A stretch of DNA of 64,000 nucleotides from Stichopus chloronotus (GCA_021234535.1 SFZH01000008.1:17833358-17897357), one strand, 5' to 3'; positions 1 to 11,203 are shown, numbered from the stretch's first letter. The notes: generated from the sequence alone by a model not told the origin. Translations and numbers: made by a program.

Positions 1-654
1 TGAGCCAAAACCATTTCTGTCTAGTTTTCAGCCAGATAATTCCAACATTTATGTTTCTTGAAAGGATTTTTAGTAGAAATTTGAATCGACAGCAAAAGTT
101 CTGACCAAAGAGTCCCTGTAATCAATTGAAAAATTGGCTCGTAAATCTAAAAATCTTCCCTTGAAGGGGCCAACCTCAGTTACACAAAACGTGCAGTTTC
201 GACTGTGCTTTTCTTCAGACCTACAGAGAATTGTTTCCAAAAATTTCAATTGTAATGCAATTCGAATAGTAATACCAGAATTAGGGAGCACTTAAATCAG
301 GAATGTGCCCTACTAATTTGGCAGAGTAAAAAGGATGTCAGAACTCTAAGCTATGTAGTTGAGAGGGGGGGGGAGGGATTTCAATAACTGAAAGTATATC
401 AGATAGCTATTGTACACTCAAACAGCACATTTAAAATTTACTCAGAATGTTTTTGTTTTTTTTCACAGCAATTAGTTCCCTTAATTCACCCATCCATTTC
501 AATTATTTGGCATCTTTTTTTTTCAATGGCGCCGCAAATATGAAGGAGCTTCCTAGGCTGGCAGCTTTTACAGTTAATTTGGAGGTAAAATTACATGCAA
601 AATAAGTATGAAGGCTATCATCTGACAAGGAATTCTCTCCATTCTCTACCTTCA
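1..654. other. Plain non-coding sequence, no feature supported
   Basis: AT-rich sequence without convincing splice-bounded open frames. The only notable local feature is a G-run around 364-372. The frame on the minus strand near 70-291 has no recognisable domain and no codon bias that I can see. Confidence 0.5.
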
Positions 655-715
655 ATTCCCCACGAATCACCGGTGTGGGTATTCATGAGTGACTATACTT
701 ACCCCTTGCTTCACG
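655..715 (+). mobile_element. Family A fragment (left terminal module)
   Basis: It contains GGTGTGGGTATTCATGAGTG followed by ACTATACTTACCCCTTGCTT, the terminal module shared by the family A copies at 16203, 17805, 14988 and elsewhere. Only about 60 bp can be recognised, after which the sequence diverges, so this is a truncated copy. The upstream CCCCAC and downstream GTGTGGG can form the small subterminal hairpin seen in other copies. Confidence 0.7.
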
Positions 716-2524
716 GGGTACGTGCATGTCCACGATACAATAACACCATGGCAATATTACCCACCAAAGAGTGCAATGGAGCACATAAACTAAACTCTAC
801 CCCATGAATTTTGAGCAGAATTTGTGGCCAATACTACCACTACAATTATCGTTCTACATAAACATGTTGCCATGGCTCTTTTACCTACTTTTAATTTTTC
901 ATGCTTTCCCTTTTTTCCATGCTTTCCCTTTCTTCAAAAAGGGGGGGGGGCTGTGGCAAAAAAAGACTTTAATTCAATATGAATGTAGGTGAATTACTTC
1001 CTGTAAAAACAATTTTATCTATGTACTGCAAAATTTAATAAAAATATATCACAAATCCAATTCAAAAAGCAGAATAGCCTTATACCCTCCAAATATTCCA
1101 CAAAAGATTTTACAGAATCGGCATTTTCACCTGCAACTTAATATCATATTGAGCAATCTATTCGAGACCCTACACATGCATGACTGCACATGTAAGAAGC
1201 CCTGGCAGATAAAAAGCACATATATACACACATAAAACAAATATATAGGAGTAGAAAATAAAGGAAAAAAAGACAAATAAAGAAGGGAAAAAATGGGTAA
1301 AAACAAGAATATTAAATGTTGAGGGCTGATAAAAAAAATATTGCAATGTCACGTGCAGAAAGTATCTGATATTTCTCTCAACAGACAATGGTGCTGACGT
1401 CACTAGTGTGTAACCGGGTGGCAATAATGCTAGCATTGCCATGGAAACTGCAAAATATTGAATGGCGTATCATGATAAACAGAACGTAAAAATTGAATTT
1501 TGTAGAGCAAATCCATCTGCTATCTACAGCTAGGTGTGAGCTCATTTAAACCATTTTTTTTTTTTTTTAATTTTTGCAACTCTAACACTTCCACAGCATG
1601 TCCTTTCTGCTGGGCTTGGTAATGGAAAAAAAAAAGTACAAAAAAAAGAGAAAAAAAACAAGTTTCTAAACCTCATTAGACTTCTGGTCTGCATATCAAC
1701 CCAAAATGCCTTGTTACCTCTGGCAAATGATTTAAATTTCACAAATATCTGCTGAATTTTTTTTCTTTCTGCGGTGAGTGGCAGATGAAGTACAGAGTGA
1801 AAGAGTAATACTACACAGCATGATTTTGTAAGACAATAATCATGTATCACAAAAATTATGACACCCACTTAGAATGTACAGGCAAGTGTTGCATGTGGAG
1901 TCCAGGCATCTGGTATGGGGGGGGGGCGGAAAGAAAGGCAGGAAGGAAGGAGAAAGCAGAGACTAATACCAAGAGGGAGAAATTACTAGGCAAGCGCAGT
2001 ATCTCTACTTTGGTAGGATTCTGACGGGCATGGAACATTGATCAGAGTAACATTTCACATGACTGTCACATGCAGACTATCAGCTGATGACTCATGCACA
2101 GTCAGTGTTAGAGTTTACAGTAACAATCTCCAGAACTACTGGTGATAAGTTGACTTAATGTGCCAGCTTCTGTATGGAATACTGTAACGAGGAGGCATTC
2201 ATTAATCAGAATTCTTAAGGAATGTTGCTTTGCCTGTTCTTACAGTATGTAAGTTACGATTCATCAATATTGAAATTACTGAGTGACTTTCCTTTACTCT
2301 TTTCTCTCCATAGCAATGGTTCATGGTTTTTTTCATCAGCGCCAGTGATGCGATGTTAACATCTTCAAAATGTTGATACTAATTTCCTCCAGATACAGTA
2401 CTCTTTCCATAGAATTCAGTCACAGTATGTCAGCATTTCTTGACACTATCCTAGTAACACCAGGGTATGACCAATTTCATCAATTACATACTCCATGACG
2501 TCCGGCTTGCAGTCTTTATGCAAA
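716..2524. other. Non-coding stretch with homopolymers
   Basis: No gene or repeat family is supported. It holds a G10 run near 941-950, a 10-base G-run near 1918-1927, long A and T runs near 1555-1660, and a 16-17 bp direct duplication (ATGCTTTCCCTTTTT) near 900-935. Short frames on both strands cross these low-complexity tracts and look like chance. Confidence 0.5.
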
Positions 2525-3510
2525 TTATTCCTGACAACATTCAATATCATGCAAGGATACAGTAATGTTGATGATTCCTGACAGTAAGTATGGTATAACA
2601 TTAGACTGCCATCACATTAATGATCCCTGACAGCAAACGACCAATAGGCTAGAGCACCCTTACTGGTTGATGACAGCAATGTATCATGTTAGGCTACAAT
2701 GATGTACTGATTTCTGACAGCATTATCTACCATGTTAGGCTATCGTCATGTCAATGGTGGATGACAGCACTGCATCATGTTAGAAATGTCACTGAATTCT
2801 GACAGTAAACTACCATGCTAGCAGCTACTATAAAGTTGCTGGTTTAAGACAGCACTGTATCACATCCAAGGCTACATAGCAGCGTTACTGGCTGATGAAA
2901 GCATAGTATCGTGTTAGGCCAATGTCACTGTAATGTCACAGTAATGTCACTGATTTCTGGCAATATATATATGATCTACCATGTTAGATCTGCCATGTCA
3001 ATGGTTGATGGCAGCACTGTATCAGGTAAGGCTTCAGTAACGTCACTGATTCCTGACAGTCATTTATCATGTTAGGATGCAGCAATGCTAATAGTTGAAG
3101 ACAGCACTGTATCAGGTTAGGCTTCAGTAACGTCACTGATTCCTGACAGTCATTTATCATGTTAGGCTGCAGCCATGCTAATAGTTGATGACAGCACTGT
3201 ATCATGTTAGGCTACAGTAATGTCACTGAGTTCTGACAGTCATCTATCATGTTAGGCTGCAGCCATGCTAATAGTTGATGACAGCACTGTATCATGTTAG
3301 GCTACAGTAATGTCACTGATTTCTGACACTGAGTAATCTATCATGTTGGGATGCAGTCATGTTAAGAGGTTGATGGCAGTAATATGTATCATGTTAGGTT
3401 AATGAACTGTCATTGACTTTTCAGAACATTCCATCATGTTAGGCTACAGCCATGTCACTTGTATTGCACAACATTCAATGGTGTTAGGCTATGGGCATGT
3501 CAATGACTTC
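2525..3510. repeat. Minisatellite, 45-bp monomers in 90-bp dimers
   Basis: The words GACAGCACTGTATCA and CATGTTAGGCT recur. In the most regular part, ACAGCACTGTATCA starts near 3011, 3101, 3191 and 3281, an exact 90-bp period. Each 90-bp unit splits into two 45-bp halves, both beginning with GTTAGGCT.CAG: one continues with GTCACTGATT and CTGACAGTCA, the other with CATGCTAATAGTTGATGACA. The flanks (2525-2980 and 3330-3510) contain degenerate versions of the same monomers, giving roughly 22 monomers. Because 90 is a multiple of three, the minus strand has an open frame with a 30-residue repeat at 2984-3205. I read this as a by-product of the array, not a gene. Confidence 0.93.
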
Positions 3511-5046
3511 TAACATCTGTTTCAGAAACAAATTATGAATAGCTAGCTTACAGTATTGAATGTCATAACTGATCCTTACAATATGTGTCCGTAAGGAAAT
3601 AGATCAAAGAAGGGACATTTTTCTCCTACATGCTTGCAAGGAAACGACTGGATGATAGAGCTACACTTTGGTAAAGTTTGGCCTGCACAGGGAACCCACA
3701 GGAGCCACATTGTCCAGCTTTCCCATCTGTGCACGTTTTGCAGTTTTTCAAGTGATAACATCTTTGCATATATTATCGATTTGAAGTCCAAGGTTAGAAA
3801 AATATCACTGAAAGGGTTACAGGTAACATTTCTTTAATGTTACATACAGGTACTTCCATTTTTGTGAATTTATCACAAGCTTACTGTGCTTCGCTATGTT
3901 CTATGTAACTGTCAGTAACCTTCACAAAATTAATCTGAAACGTTGGCATTCCTTCTTTGCATTCCCTGGACTCAAAAGAAATGTTTAGAGACTGGATTAG
4001 GTGAGCCATATTGTTTTTCAATGCAACAAGCAATTCACCTGAGGTACTTATAGCTAAAGTCTGCTTAGAAACGTAATAATTTCTGAAGGTTTTACGAGGC
4101 AAAATGTGACCCTGGCATTGTGCGCAATGAATTTGCTATCCAAGTGTGTGTCAGAGTTCTCAGTAGTAGGTGCAGGCTAAATAAATGTAATCTCTGACTC
4201 ATACACCACAGTGGTTGCTGCATCTCCTCCTCTCCCCCCACACCCCCCAAGAAAGAAAAACAAAGAGAAAACCTGACAAAGTCACAATTAGATGGGCTCT
4301 TCATCATTATTTTTATCCATAAATAATAATATCTATGCTCATACTCCCATCACTGTGAGTATCACTGGAAAGTTACCTTTCGTTAAATTTGACAAACAGA
4401 GTGTCTAAAGAGCTGATATTTTGCAGTTGGATGCTTACCTTCCTCTTGAAAAACATGTCCATTTGTGGGGACACAAAGGGTAAAAAATAAATTAAAGAAA
4501 TTTTACCTCTATCATTGCACAAGGACATTTACACATTAGAGTAAATCGCCAGCGCGACAGTCACGATGACCCAACAATTTATCCTGATAATACGACTACC
4601 ACCAAACTCTTTTTATCAGATTTGCAAGTGCTTTACTTTAAACAATACAGGAAACACTGTGTTAGGCTCTGTGTCACCAGTATAGGGTGGATCTTTCCCT
4701 ACTGTAGCCATTGATAGCCATGCAGGATTGTCTTGAAGCACTCCCAACTCAAAACAATTCTACCAACTGATTTTCCATCTTCACAATTTTGTTCGTTGTT
4801 CTCCCTGAAAATAACATTAAGGTCAACAATACACATCCACGCGTGGCCTGAATTTTACAGTCGGTACTATTCTGAAGAACCGGGATAAAACAATAAGGAA
4901 AGAGAAATTCTGCTGAATTAAAAATAGCATTCATTTTCTTTCCAGTATAGTAGACACTACCAATTACAGCTGCATACTTTTCCTACCTAGGAATTAGTAA
5001 GAAAGAAAAAGATGTCAATTTCTCTTCCTTAACGGATGTATTGCAG
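3511..5046. other. Non-coding stretch, one weak minus-strand exon candidate
   Basis: No repeat family seen. On the minus strand a good donor (GGAAG|GTAAGC, cut near 4438/4439) ends an open frame of about 23-30 codons running up to about 4510, but no polypyrimidine acceptor precedes it, so I do not call it. The remaining short frames have no recognisable domain. Confidence 0.4.
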
Positions 5047-5129
5047 GTCTGCGAGAAAATAGGACAGATGGGCTTTTGGAAAAACTATATGAAACTGTGA
5101 ACGGACCGGCACCGATCCAAGAGCTGTTG
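5047..5129 (+). CDS. Candidate internal exon, unknown protein
   Basis: The 83-nt segment is bounded by an acceptor ending TTCCTTAACGGATGTATTGCAG and a near-perfect donor, CTGTTG|GTAAGTATT. Only one plus-strand frame is open. It enters after two bases and leaves in phase 0, giving 27 residues that begin LRENRTDGLLEKLYETVN and end IQELL. It is hydrophilic and helical-looking, without low complexity. GC is about 48 percent against well under 40 in the surroundings. I do not recognise the family. The minus strand is also open across part of it, so chance is possible, but the paired splice sites make this one of the better candidates. Confidence 0.35.
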
Positions 5130-5420
5130 GTAAGTATTGCTGCTTCCTTACCTCTTTTGATGACTTCCATGGAATTGGATCTATTTAATAGGCGGCGTCT
5201 TCTCAGCCAAAGGAGGGAAACATCCTTTTAGTAACAGTTTTCACTCCAAAAATTTGTTATGTGTTCCTTCAACGGAAACTGTTTTCCACTACCAAACCTT
5301 ATCTTTGCTCTAAAAGGATTTTATCAGCAATAACGGACGTCGCTCTGAGCAGTCTTTTTTTTTTTCTTCTTTTCTCCTGGTTGTTTTTTTTTTCTCTCTC
5401 TCTGCTCATTCTCCCCGCAG
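5130..5420 (+). other. Putative intron between candidate exons
   Basis: It begins GTAAGT and ends in a long pyrimidine tract and CCCCGCAG. It would be an intron only if both flanking candidates are real. The minus strand has a donor-like GAG|GTAAGG near 5145, but its upstream acceptor is poor. Confidence 0.2.
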
Positions 5421-5429
5421 AGAAATCAA
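5421..5429 (+). CDS. Possible 9-nt microexon
   Basis: AGAAATCAA sits between one of the strongest acceptors in the window (a T/C-rich tract of over 60 bases ending CTCCCCGCAG) and GTAAGG. It is in phase 0, matching the phase-0 end of the candidate exon at 5047-5129, and would add Arg-Asn-Gln. Microexons this small exist in animals, but the pyrimidine tract may simply be low-complexity DNA. Confidence 0.15.
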
Positions 5430-6118
5430 GTAAGGAAGTTATTTATTAGTTTCAATTTGGAAACCAGGATATAGCCCCAAACAGCTCAAAACGGACAAAA
5501 ATAATCAGAGACAAGTCGTAAATTGGGATGTTTTCCATTCTGCTGCATTATAAACCGAGGAGAGAGATGTGGGCTCCGCCTCCAGATGGAGGCTTTACCT
5601 TTGCCGCGAGCAGTTCAAAAACCCCTAATACGAGGAACTATTGATTTGGAAGAGGAAAGGGCTATAATTGGTGAGAAACTCTAACACATGACTCGTGCAA
5701 CAACATGCAGCACATGGAGTTTTTCACTTACAAACAAGAATATCACAAAAGAAATTCCTGTAATGTGCAACATCAGCCCATTTGCCACTGTAATGTTGCT
5801 AATGTGCTTGCCGTAAAATGGGTGCTAAATGTTTCTCCAAACTTGCATGCAGGGGCTGTTGAGAATGAGGAGATGGGATTGGTAACATTCACATCACCAG
5901 GAAGTTGGGCTGCACTAAACACAAAGATAGGGCAATCCTCTTCATGAAGGGGAGAATGTTCCTCGCTGCGTTGAGGAACGAAACGAGAGGAAGAGAAAGT
6001 CCCAAAACTTGTTGGTATGTTAAATCCCCAAAAATTAACCTGGTTACCCCAAACTTAATGGTTTTGGAATCAACGAGCAACGGACTCACCTCTTGCAATC
6101 TCTGCATTACCATATTGA
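5430..6118. other. Non-coding stretch
   Basis: No repeat family is recognised before 6119. A small stem (GTTCCTC / GAGGAAC, 8-base loop) lies near 5958-5979. Frames on both strands across 5889-6129 overlap each other and have no recognisable domain. Confidence 0.4.
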
Positions 6119-6288
6119 CCATAACCTAGTATCTGGCAATTGTGTGTGGGCATAACCAGTCACTGTCCTTCCGTTATTACCGGCCCTTGTAACTTGCAGG
6201 GAGGAAATCTCACGCTTTTTTTCATCTTTATGGTCAATACGGTAATGCATAGATTATATGAGGTCAGGGAGTATGTGCTGTGAATTGG
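6119..6288. mobile_element. Family B composite copy
   Basis: The left part (ATCTGGCAATTGTGTGTG...) matches family B in the minus orientation, and the right part (CAATACGGTAATGCATAG ... GTGCTGTGAATTGG) matches the family B right end in the plus orientation. The copy is therefore an inverted or rearranged composite, about 170 bp. The (GT)n remnant is short compared with the full copies at 17430 and 23227. Confidence 0.65.
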
Positions 6289-6299
6289 TAATTAACAAA

Positions 6300-6670
6300 C
6301 GAATCACTTACCTACCTGAACACAACAAATGCACTCCAATGTGCCGATGATAAATTCTGATACAAATTTCAAGAGATGTCCACACTCCTAGCACATCAGG
6401 ATGGCAAAATGGGAAGGAGGCATTAGTTCGTTGTTGGGCTGGAGGGCGCCAAAGGCGGTGTTAAAGGTTACCAGTACCCTTGCCAGGGAAGATGGGAGTG
6501 CATTTGTTATGTTGAGACAGGTAAGTAAGGAGTGAAGTAAATATTCACTCTTACCTGTCTCTGCACACCCAACTGCATTATCAATCCTCCGAGCTTTGAA
6601 GAAATCCGGAGTGCTATAACAATGACCTGAAACCTGCACCTAACAAAAACCAGAATATATCGCCCACCTT
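6300..6670. mobile_element. Family C cluster with head-to-head ends
   Basis: There are three end modules: a minus-orientation ACTTACCTACCTGAACACAA at 6307, a plus-orientation GTGCATTTGTTATGTTGAGA + CAGGTAAGT near 6499-6527, and a minus-orientation CTTACCTGTCTC near 6551. The interior GCCAAAGGCGGTGTTAAAGG + TTACCAGTA aligns with the reverse complement of 14695-14740, and CCCACCTTTAGCTAGCC at 6661 matches CCCACCTTAGACTAGCC at 15633. The family looks like a small non-autonomous element. The boundaries are approximate. A splice-bounded open frame on the minus strand at about 6557-6640 lies inside it, so I do not call it an exon. Confidence 0.5.
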
Positions 6671-6971
6671 TAGCTAGCCAGCCCTTATTTGGGTTTCTTT
6701 CTTCTTTCTAAGTTGCAGCCAGGATGTATTACCTTAATCTCTTTCAAAGTGACTTAAAAGGACAATTGCGTCAAGAATGTTCTTTGCAGTTAAAAAAAAA
6801 AAAGGGATCTTGCACCTCCCATTGCCAAAGTGTTTGCTTTGGCTCGACTGCCCGACAGCCATCAGGCCGCTGTAATAACATTCCAGCAACACACGTATAA
6901 TAACCAAGGGTCCAACTGGTGGTTGAAAACACAGAGAGGGAAAGTGAACTTTTGGACACTACTGTACTTAC

Positions 6972-7071
6972 CAGTCTTCCTTTAAGCTTGCTCATGGGAC
7001 CAACTTGGTAAGCGTTGCCATTTGATCCACAGCGACATTGTACAGCAAAGTTCTGAAACACACCATGGGCC
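6972..7071 (-). CDS. Candidate internal exon, Cys-containing peptide
   Basis: On the minus strand, 100 nt lie between an acceptor with a clean pyrimidine tract (CCTCCTTTCTCATTATAG) and a consensus donor (ACTG|GTAAGTACAG). One frame is open throughout (one base, then 33 codons, leaving in phase 0). It reads AHGVFQNFAVQCRCGSNGNA followed by YQVGPMSKLKGRL. The Cys-x-Cys and the Gly/Asn-rich turn suggest an extracellular or disulphide-bonded loop, but I do not recognise the domain. The other two frames carry stops near the donor end. Family C lies 300 bp away but does not overlap. Confidence 0.35.
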
Positions 7072-8870
7072 CTATAATGAGAAAGGAGGTTAAACAAAAT
7101 TTGATTTCATACTACTGTGCTTAAATCAACCAAATTTACGAAACTTAAAAAGAAAAGACAAAGTTGCAAGATGCACAATAAAATTGTGACGTGACAAAAA
7201 AAGTGAAAAAAATCAATTACTTCTGGAGAGAGAAATTTGGAATTTTTAAATTACTACATTTTACAAAGAAAAAGTCCAAAACCATTTCCCATCATGCATC
7301 ATCATCACATTTTTGTATGCAGAACAACAAGTGCTCAGATGTAATGTGGGCATAACTGGATTTTAATTGCTTTAACAGTTATTGTTTTAATCAATGACCA
7401 TACAACTAGACCGCCAGTTTGCTAGTTGCACTAATCTAACTTTGCCATTGTGCAGACTCTCTTCCCTTCCTTCTGTTCATATTGGTTATTTAATTCACAC
7501 AAATATAAGTTGATATACATCGTTAGTTAGATGATCTATGGCTAACTAATACCAAAAAAAAACAACAAAAAGTTGTAAATAGGTGAGGGTGAACGGCAGC
7601 AACTTGCAGGGGGAACTGCATTTGTGGAACTGGAGTCCCTTTCACCCTCCAATGCTGCCATGGTAAGCAGGCACCTGTTCCAACCTTACTTTCTTATTCT
7701 CTCAACCCTCCACGTTCCCACATTCCCTAATCCCCAACCAGCAGTATACTTTTCACAATATGTGCACTCCACAAACTGGTCCTCATACAATAATGAATCA
7801 AGACACTGCATGATGAACCCAACATTGAACACGTTGCAATGAAGATGGAGCCCAAGCATCTTCCTACAGTAGTTGTGCTTAATTGTGTGCGGTAAAGAGT
7901 AAACATAACCATGTGGTCAACGGTCAACTTCGACATCTCATTTCGAGGGGTAATTTCATTATACCAGCAAAACAAAAGAGAAAACAGCTGTGCCATTCCC
8001 ATGAAATTCTTCAAAACTAACGCTTCCATACTGAGTATGTTATGGCAGTTTCTTCTACTCTGATTAAAATGGTCATTATGGCTTCAACTATCAACCTTGA
8101 ACCTACATAAAGTTGTTCAATTTAAAATGCTGAACTAAACTTTGTGGAAGCTGACTAAACCTGTCGGTAAAGTTGACTCTTTATTCTTGAATCTGTGACA
8201 TAATTTCACCTCCACTGACTGCATCAAAACCATTCTTTGCCCCATATTTTTTAATTTCAAAATCCTTTTCAGTTCAAACCACCAGTCATGCTTGACCCAT
8301 TCATAAATCTGTTTGATTGCCAAACAGTTTATCCTTTACCTTTTCTTTTTTATCAAAAAGAAAGAATGTGATAAAGAATTTCTCTGTAATTTCCGCGAAA
8401 ATAAATTGAAATAGCAATTTTGACGTGGACACAGGCTCTGCTGACTGAGGGATTTGTTTGTTTCCACTGTATCAAATCTCCAAACAGAAAAACTATTATC
8501 AGAATGAAAACTGGTTTGGTAAAGACAATCAGTAGAAGCAGAAATGCAGTCGGCATATGTGATGCACATACAGTAGAGTGTGTAGTGGTACTTCAAACAT
8601 CCAGGTAAAGTGTGTACAAAGGAAGTCAGATACGTTGAATAAGGGACAAATTAGTAATAACAAGAAATATGCTAGGACTCTGTGTCCCTAGGTTAGGAAG
8701 ATTTAATCAAAATATCTTCAAGATCACAAGGAGGAGAGGAAGAGAATACAAATATGACGATGAACGATGGAAAACTGCTGAAATTTATCGATGGAATGAT
8801 TGTAGTCTATGGTAGAGAAAGACGATCTACTGCAGCATCTAGCAATCATCTGTGGTACTATCATGGGTAC
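7072..8870. other. Non-coding stretch
   Basis: No repeat family is recognised. A segment at about 7609-7652, between an AG preceded by a non-pyrimidine context and CATG|GTAAGC, is open in all three plus frames, so it carries no information. Short frames at 7624-8608 are mutually overlapping on both strands. Confidence 0.4.
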
Positions 8871-8993
8871 GCAAACGAGGGCGGGTAGACCTTAAAGGGT
8901 GCAGTGCTAGCATTAATTTCGAGGACATTTAGAGCAAGGCTTAAAGTATGCATTGGTGAAGCAAGAGGTAAACACATGGCTACGATGTGAATA
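8871..8993 (-). mobile_element. Family A fragment, minus orientation
   Basis: AACGAGGGCGGGTAGACC, AGGGTGCAGTGCTAGCATTA and TGCATTGGTGAAGCAAGAGG follow in the order expected for a family A arm read backwards, ending in CTACGATGTGAAT. About 120 bp remain. The opposite arm is not seen nearby. Confidence 0.75.
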
Positions 8994-9841
8994 CAGGATA
9001 CCCCAAACATCCATGGTTTGGAAACACCCACATAAGCTTCCCTGATGCACCGTCGCAGTCACATGCAGTGATGCACACCGTAAACTGCATGGAGGGAGTG
9101 AACTGTGATATTTACAAACACTGTAATATTTAGCGGTCAAAGGGAAGGGAGGTAGACTGTGAGTGTAGTTTTGACAACATATGTACAGACATTTGAAGCA
9201 GGAAATTTGTTTATCACTAAAGCTAGTTGGATCCACTGGACTTTCTGTTCACTTTGAGAATCCACCATGTACCACGAAAAGCAAAGTTAGGAACAGTATG
9301 ACTTCACATCCTCAACTGCCTCACACAAGTACAAAAAAAAAGGTAATCTTTCCTTCAAACAGATCAAAGCAGCAGAACAGAGCCCTAACGTACATTTATT
9401 TTGACTCAAAATATTAATCTACCTTCGTTTTCACGAAGTGGCCACTTCAATGGATATCTATTACTTCTCAACATTTTTACGCTGGCTTAGTAAAAAGGAC
9501 GACTTTTGAAATATTGTACAGCTGGTGAGGGTAGAAAGGTGAAATATTAGCATCCCAGAAGTGTCCTCCACAGAAAGTAGAAAAAGTTAAGAAGGAAACA
9601 AAAAACACTATCGTTAATTTCTACACTGAGCAGAAAAAAAAAGGACCACAACACAAACTGAAAAACCTGGGTCTTGTGCAGAAAACAATGGTGAAGGAGG
9701 AGTCAAAGAAGGATACTTTTGACAACCCCAAGGATAAACTACTTAGACAGTCCTTGTTCTTGTTTTCTTGGTGCTAACTAAGAAGATACCATCCAACACA
9801 CTTTTCTATCAAATTTTCACTGAGATATGACGGGTGCTTAC
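8994..9841. other. Non-coding stretch
   Basis: A-rich, with several A-runs near 9337 and 9635. No splice-bounded frame or repeat family is supported. Confidence 0.45.
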
Positions 9842-9938
9842 GACCAATGCAACGCAGAATCCAAATTCCACAGGACAGGGCACAGGAAACAAGCCACCAC
9901 CAAATGTTAACTCGCATGTGGTAACATCGTCCAGGACC
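9842..9938 (-). CDS. Candidate exon, possible transmembrane segment
   Basis: The 97-nt minus-strand segment lies between TTCCTTGCTGCAG and TGGTC|GTAAGC. Two frames are open. One (frame 0) encodes RVNIWWWLVSCALSCGIWIL and neighbours, a hydrophobic run long enough to cross a membrane, flanked by Arg/His on one side and Arg/Lys on the other. The alternative frame begins VLDDVTTCELTFGGGLFPVP and leaves in phase 0. I cannot tell which, if either, is used. GC is about 52 percent, clearly above the neighbourhood. In the membrane frame it leaves in phase 1, which does not join in frame to the candidate at 6972-7071. Confidence 0.3.
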
Positions 9939-10558
9939 CTGCAGCAAGGAACAATTGACTAATTACCAGCTATAGCAGAAGCCAGGAACCTTTAAAGTCA
10001 CTATGAGAAATAATTGTCACACTTTTCTATTTAGCATTCTACCATATTATGCACTACAAGCATCCATTCTGTAAAGAATATGAGTGTAAACCTGTACACA
10101 GTAGAAAGACTAGAATGTTTTGTAATCAATGAAATTGTTTGAAAACTTTTGACTGTTTTTCTTTTTTTGATGGGACAGTGGTAGTATGTTGGCTGTCTTC
10201 ATGCAAAGGTACGGGATTGCATAAATCCTGCATCTGTCTCCTGAATCCCACACAAAGATAAATCTACCAACTTTTAAACAGGTGAGGTCATAGCTACAGT
10301 TATAAACACGCACAATAAAGAGCAATGGAACCTTTACCAAGTGACAACTCCCTCCTTGATTTTGAAAAATACCTCCCAAAATTATTTTACTGAGAGCTTT
10401 CCCTCCCAGGTTCGATACCTCAGCCCGAACACTGTATGGTAGTATACTGAAGGGCTCATTGGAAGGTGGGTGCATAGAATACTGGTGTTAGAATCTTCGA
10501 TAGAACTATTTCAAGTCTTCTTCAAGATACAGAACCTGTTTCTGCACAAATCACTGGT
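9939..10558. other. Non-coding stretch
   Basis: No supported exon or repeat. A B-box-like GGTTCGATACC occurs near 10409, but the flanks form no T-stem or acceptor stem, so no tRNA is called. Confidence 0.45.
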
Positions 10559-10899
10559 TCTCCACAACTCAATGGTGTGGTTATTCACAAGTGACTTAAC
10601 TTATCTCTTGCTTGCTAAGTTGCTTCACTGATGCATTCACTAAGCCTTGCTGTAAATGATCTCAAAATTAATTCTAGTGCCATGTCCTTTAAGGCCTAGG
10701 AACGAAACACACGAATGCTCAAGGTTTTGGCATTCTGGAAGCCATTTATTGAGGCAAAAACAGAGAGGCGCATGAGGGCAGGCTTGACCTTAGAGGGTGC
10801 GGTGTTAGAGTTAATTTCAGGGGAATTCAGAGCAAGATTAAATGAATGCATTGGTGAAGCAAGGGGTAAGTATACGTCTGCAATGTGATTGTGGGTATT
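10559..10899. mobile_element. Family A foldback element, near complete
   Basis: Two arms of about 130-145 bp face each other. The left arm starts CACAACTCAATGGTGTGG and TTATTCACAAGTGAC and runs through ATGCATTCACTAAGCC to TTTAAGGCCTAGG. The right arm is its diverged reverse complement, running from GACCTTAGAGGGTGCGGTG through TGCATTGGTGAAGCAAGGGG to TAAGTATACGTCTGCAATGTG. The roughly 75-bp centre contains the family interior word (AACCTTGAGCATTC when read in reverse). Total about 340 bp with long inverted arms and no coding frame, which is the architecture of a foldback element or MITE. No confident target-site duplication is visible. Confidence 0.8.
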
Positions 10900-11090
10900 A
10901 TTACGAGTAACAGCACAAATGAAAACTCTCCAAAGGAGTGAGACTACAATTAGCTAACTTTTCATAACAACTTAAGATGAAACTACCTGCATATAAAACA
11001 TACAAAATTCAAGATTCATCTGATGACTTCTGCACAGTGAGCAATTTTTTGGGACCACTAGTTGTAGCTGTAAGATCAGTGCGAAAACAG

Positions 11091-11203
11091 GACTGATTCA
11101 GGGCAAAGAGGGCACCATGCTTGAGCTTTATTTGGTGAGCACTTTGCGTGAGGTTGAACAATGCAATACAGTAAGGGCTAGGTATGTCTATGACGTGAAT
11201 TCC
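11091..11203 (-). mobile_element. Family A arm, minus orientation
   Basis: Read in reverse, it starts GAATTCACGTCATAGACATA, continues through CAACCTCACGCAAAGTGC, and ends near GGTGCCCTCTTTGCCC. These are the end, middle and arm words of family A in order. It abuts the next copy head to head across GTGAATTCCTCGCAACTC. Confidence 0.72.

Noticed and set aside
2984..3205. Minus-strand frame with a 30-residue repeat
   Set aside because: It is the translation of the 90-bp minisatellite, open only because the period is a multiple of three.
6557..6640. Minus-strand exon-like segment with AG and GTAAGA boundaries
   Set aside because: It is inside the family C cluster and its donor is the element terminus, so repeat content explains it.
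10400..10430. B-box-like GGTTCGATACC
   Set aside because: The flanking bases form neither a T-arm nor an acceptor stem, and no A-box lies at a suitable distance upstream.
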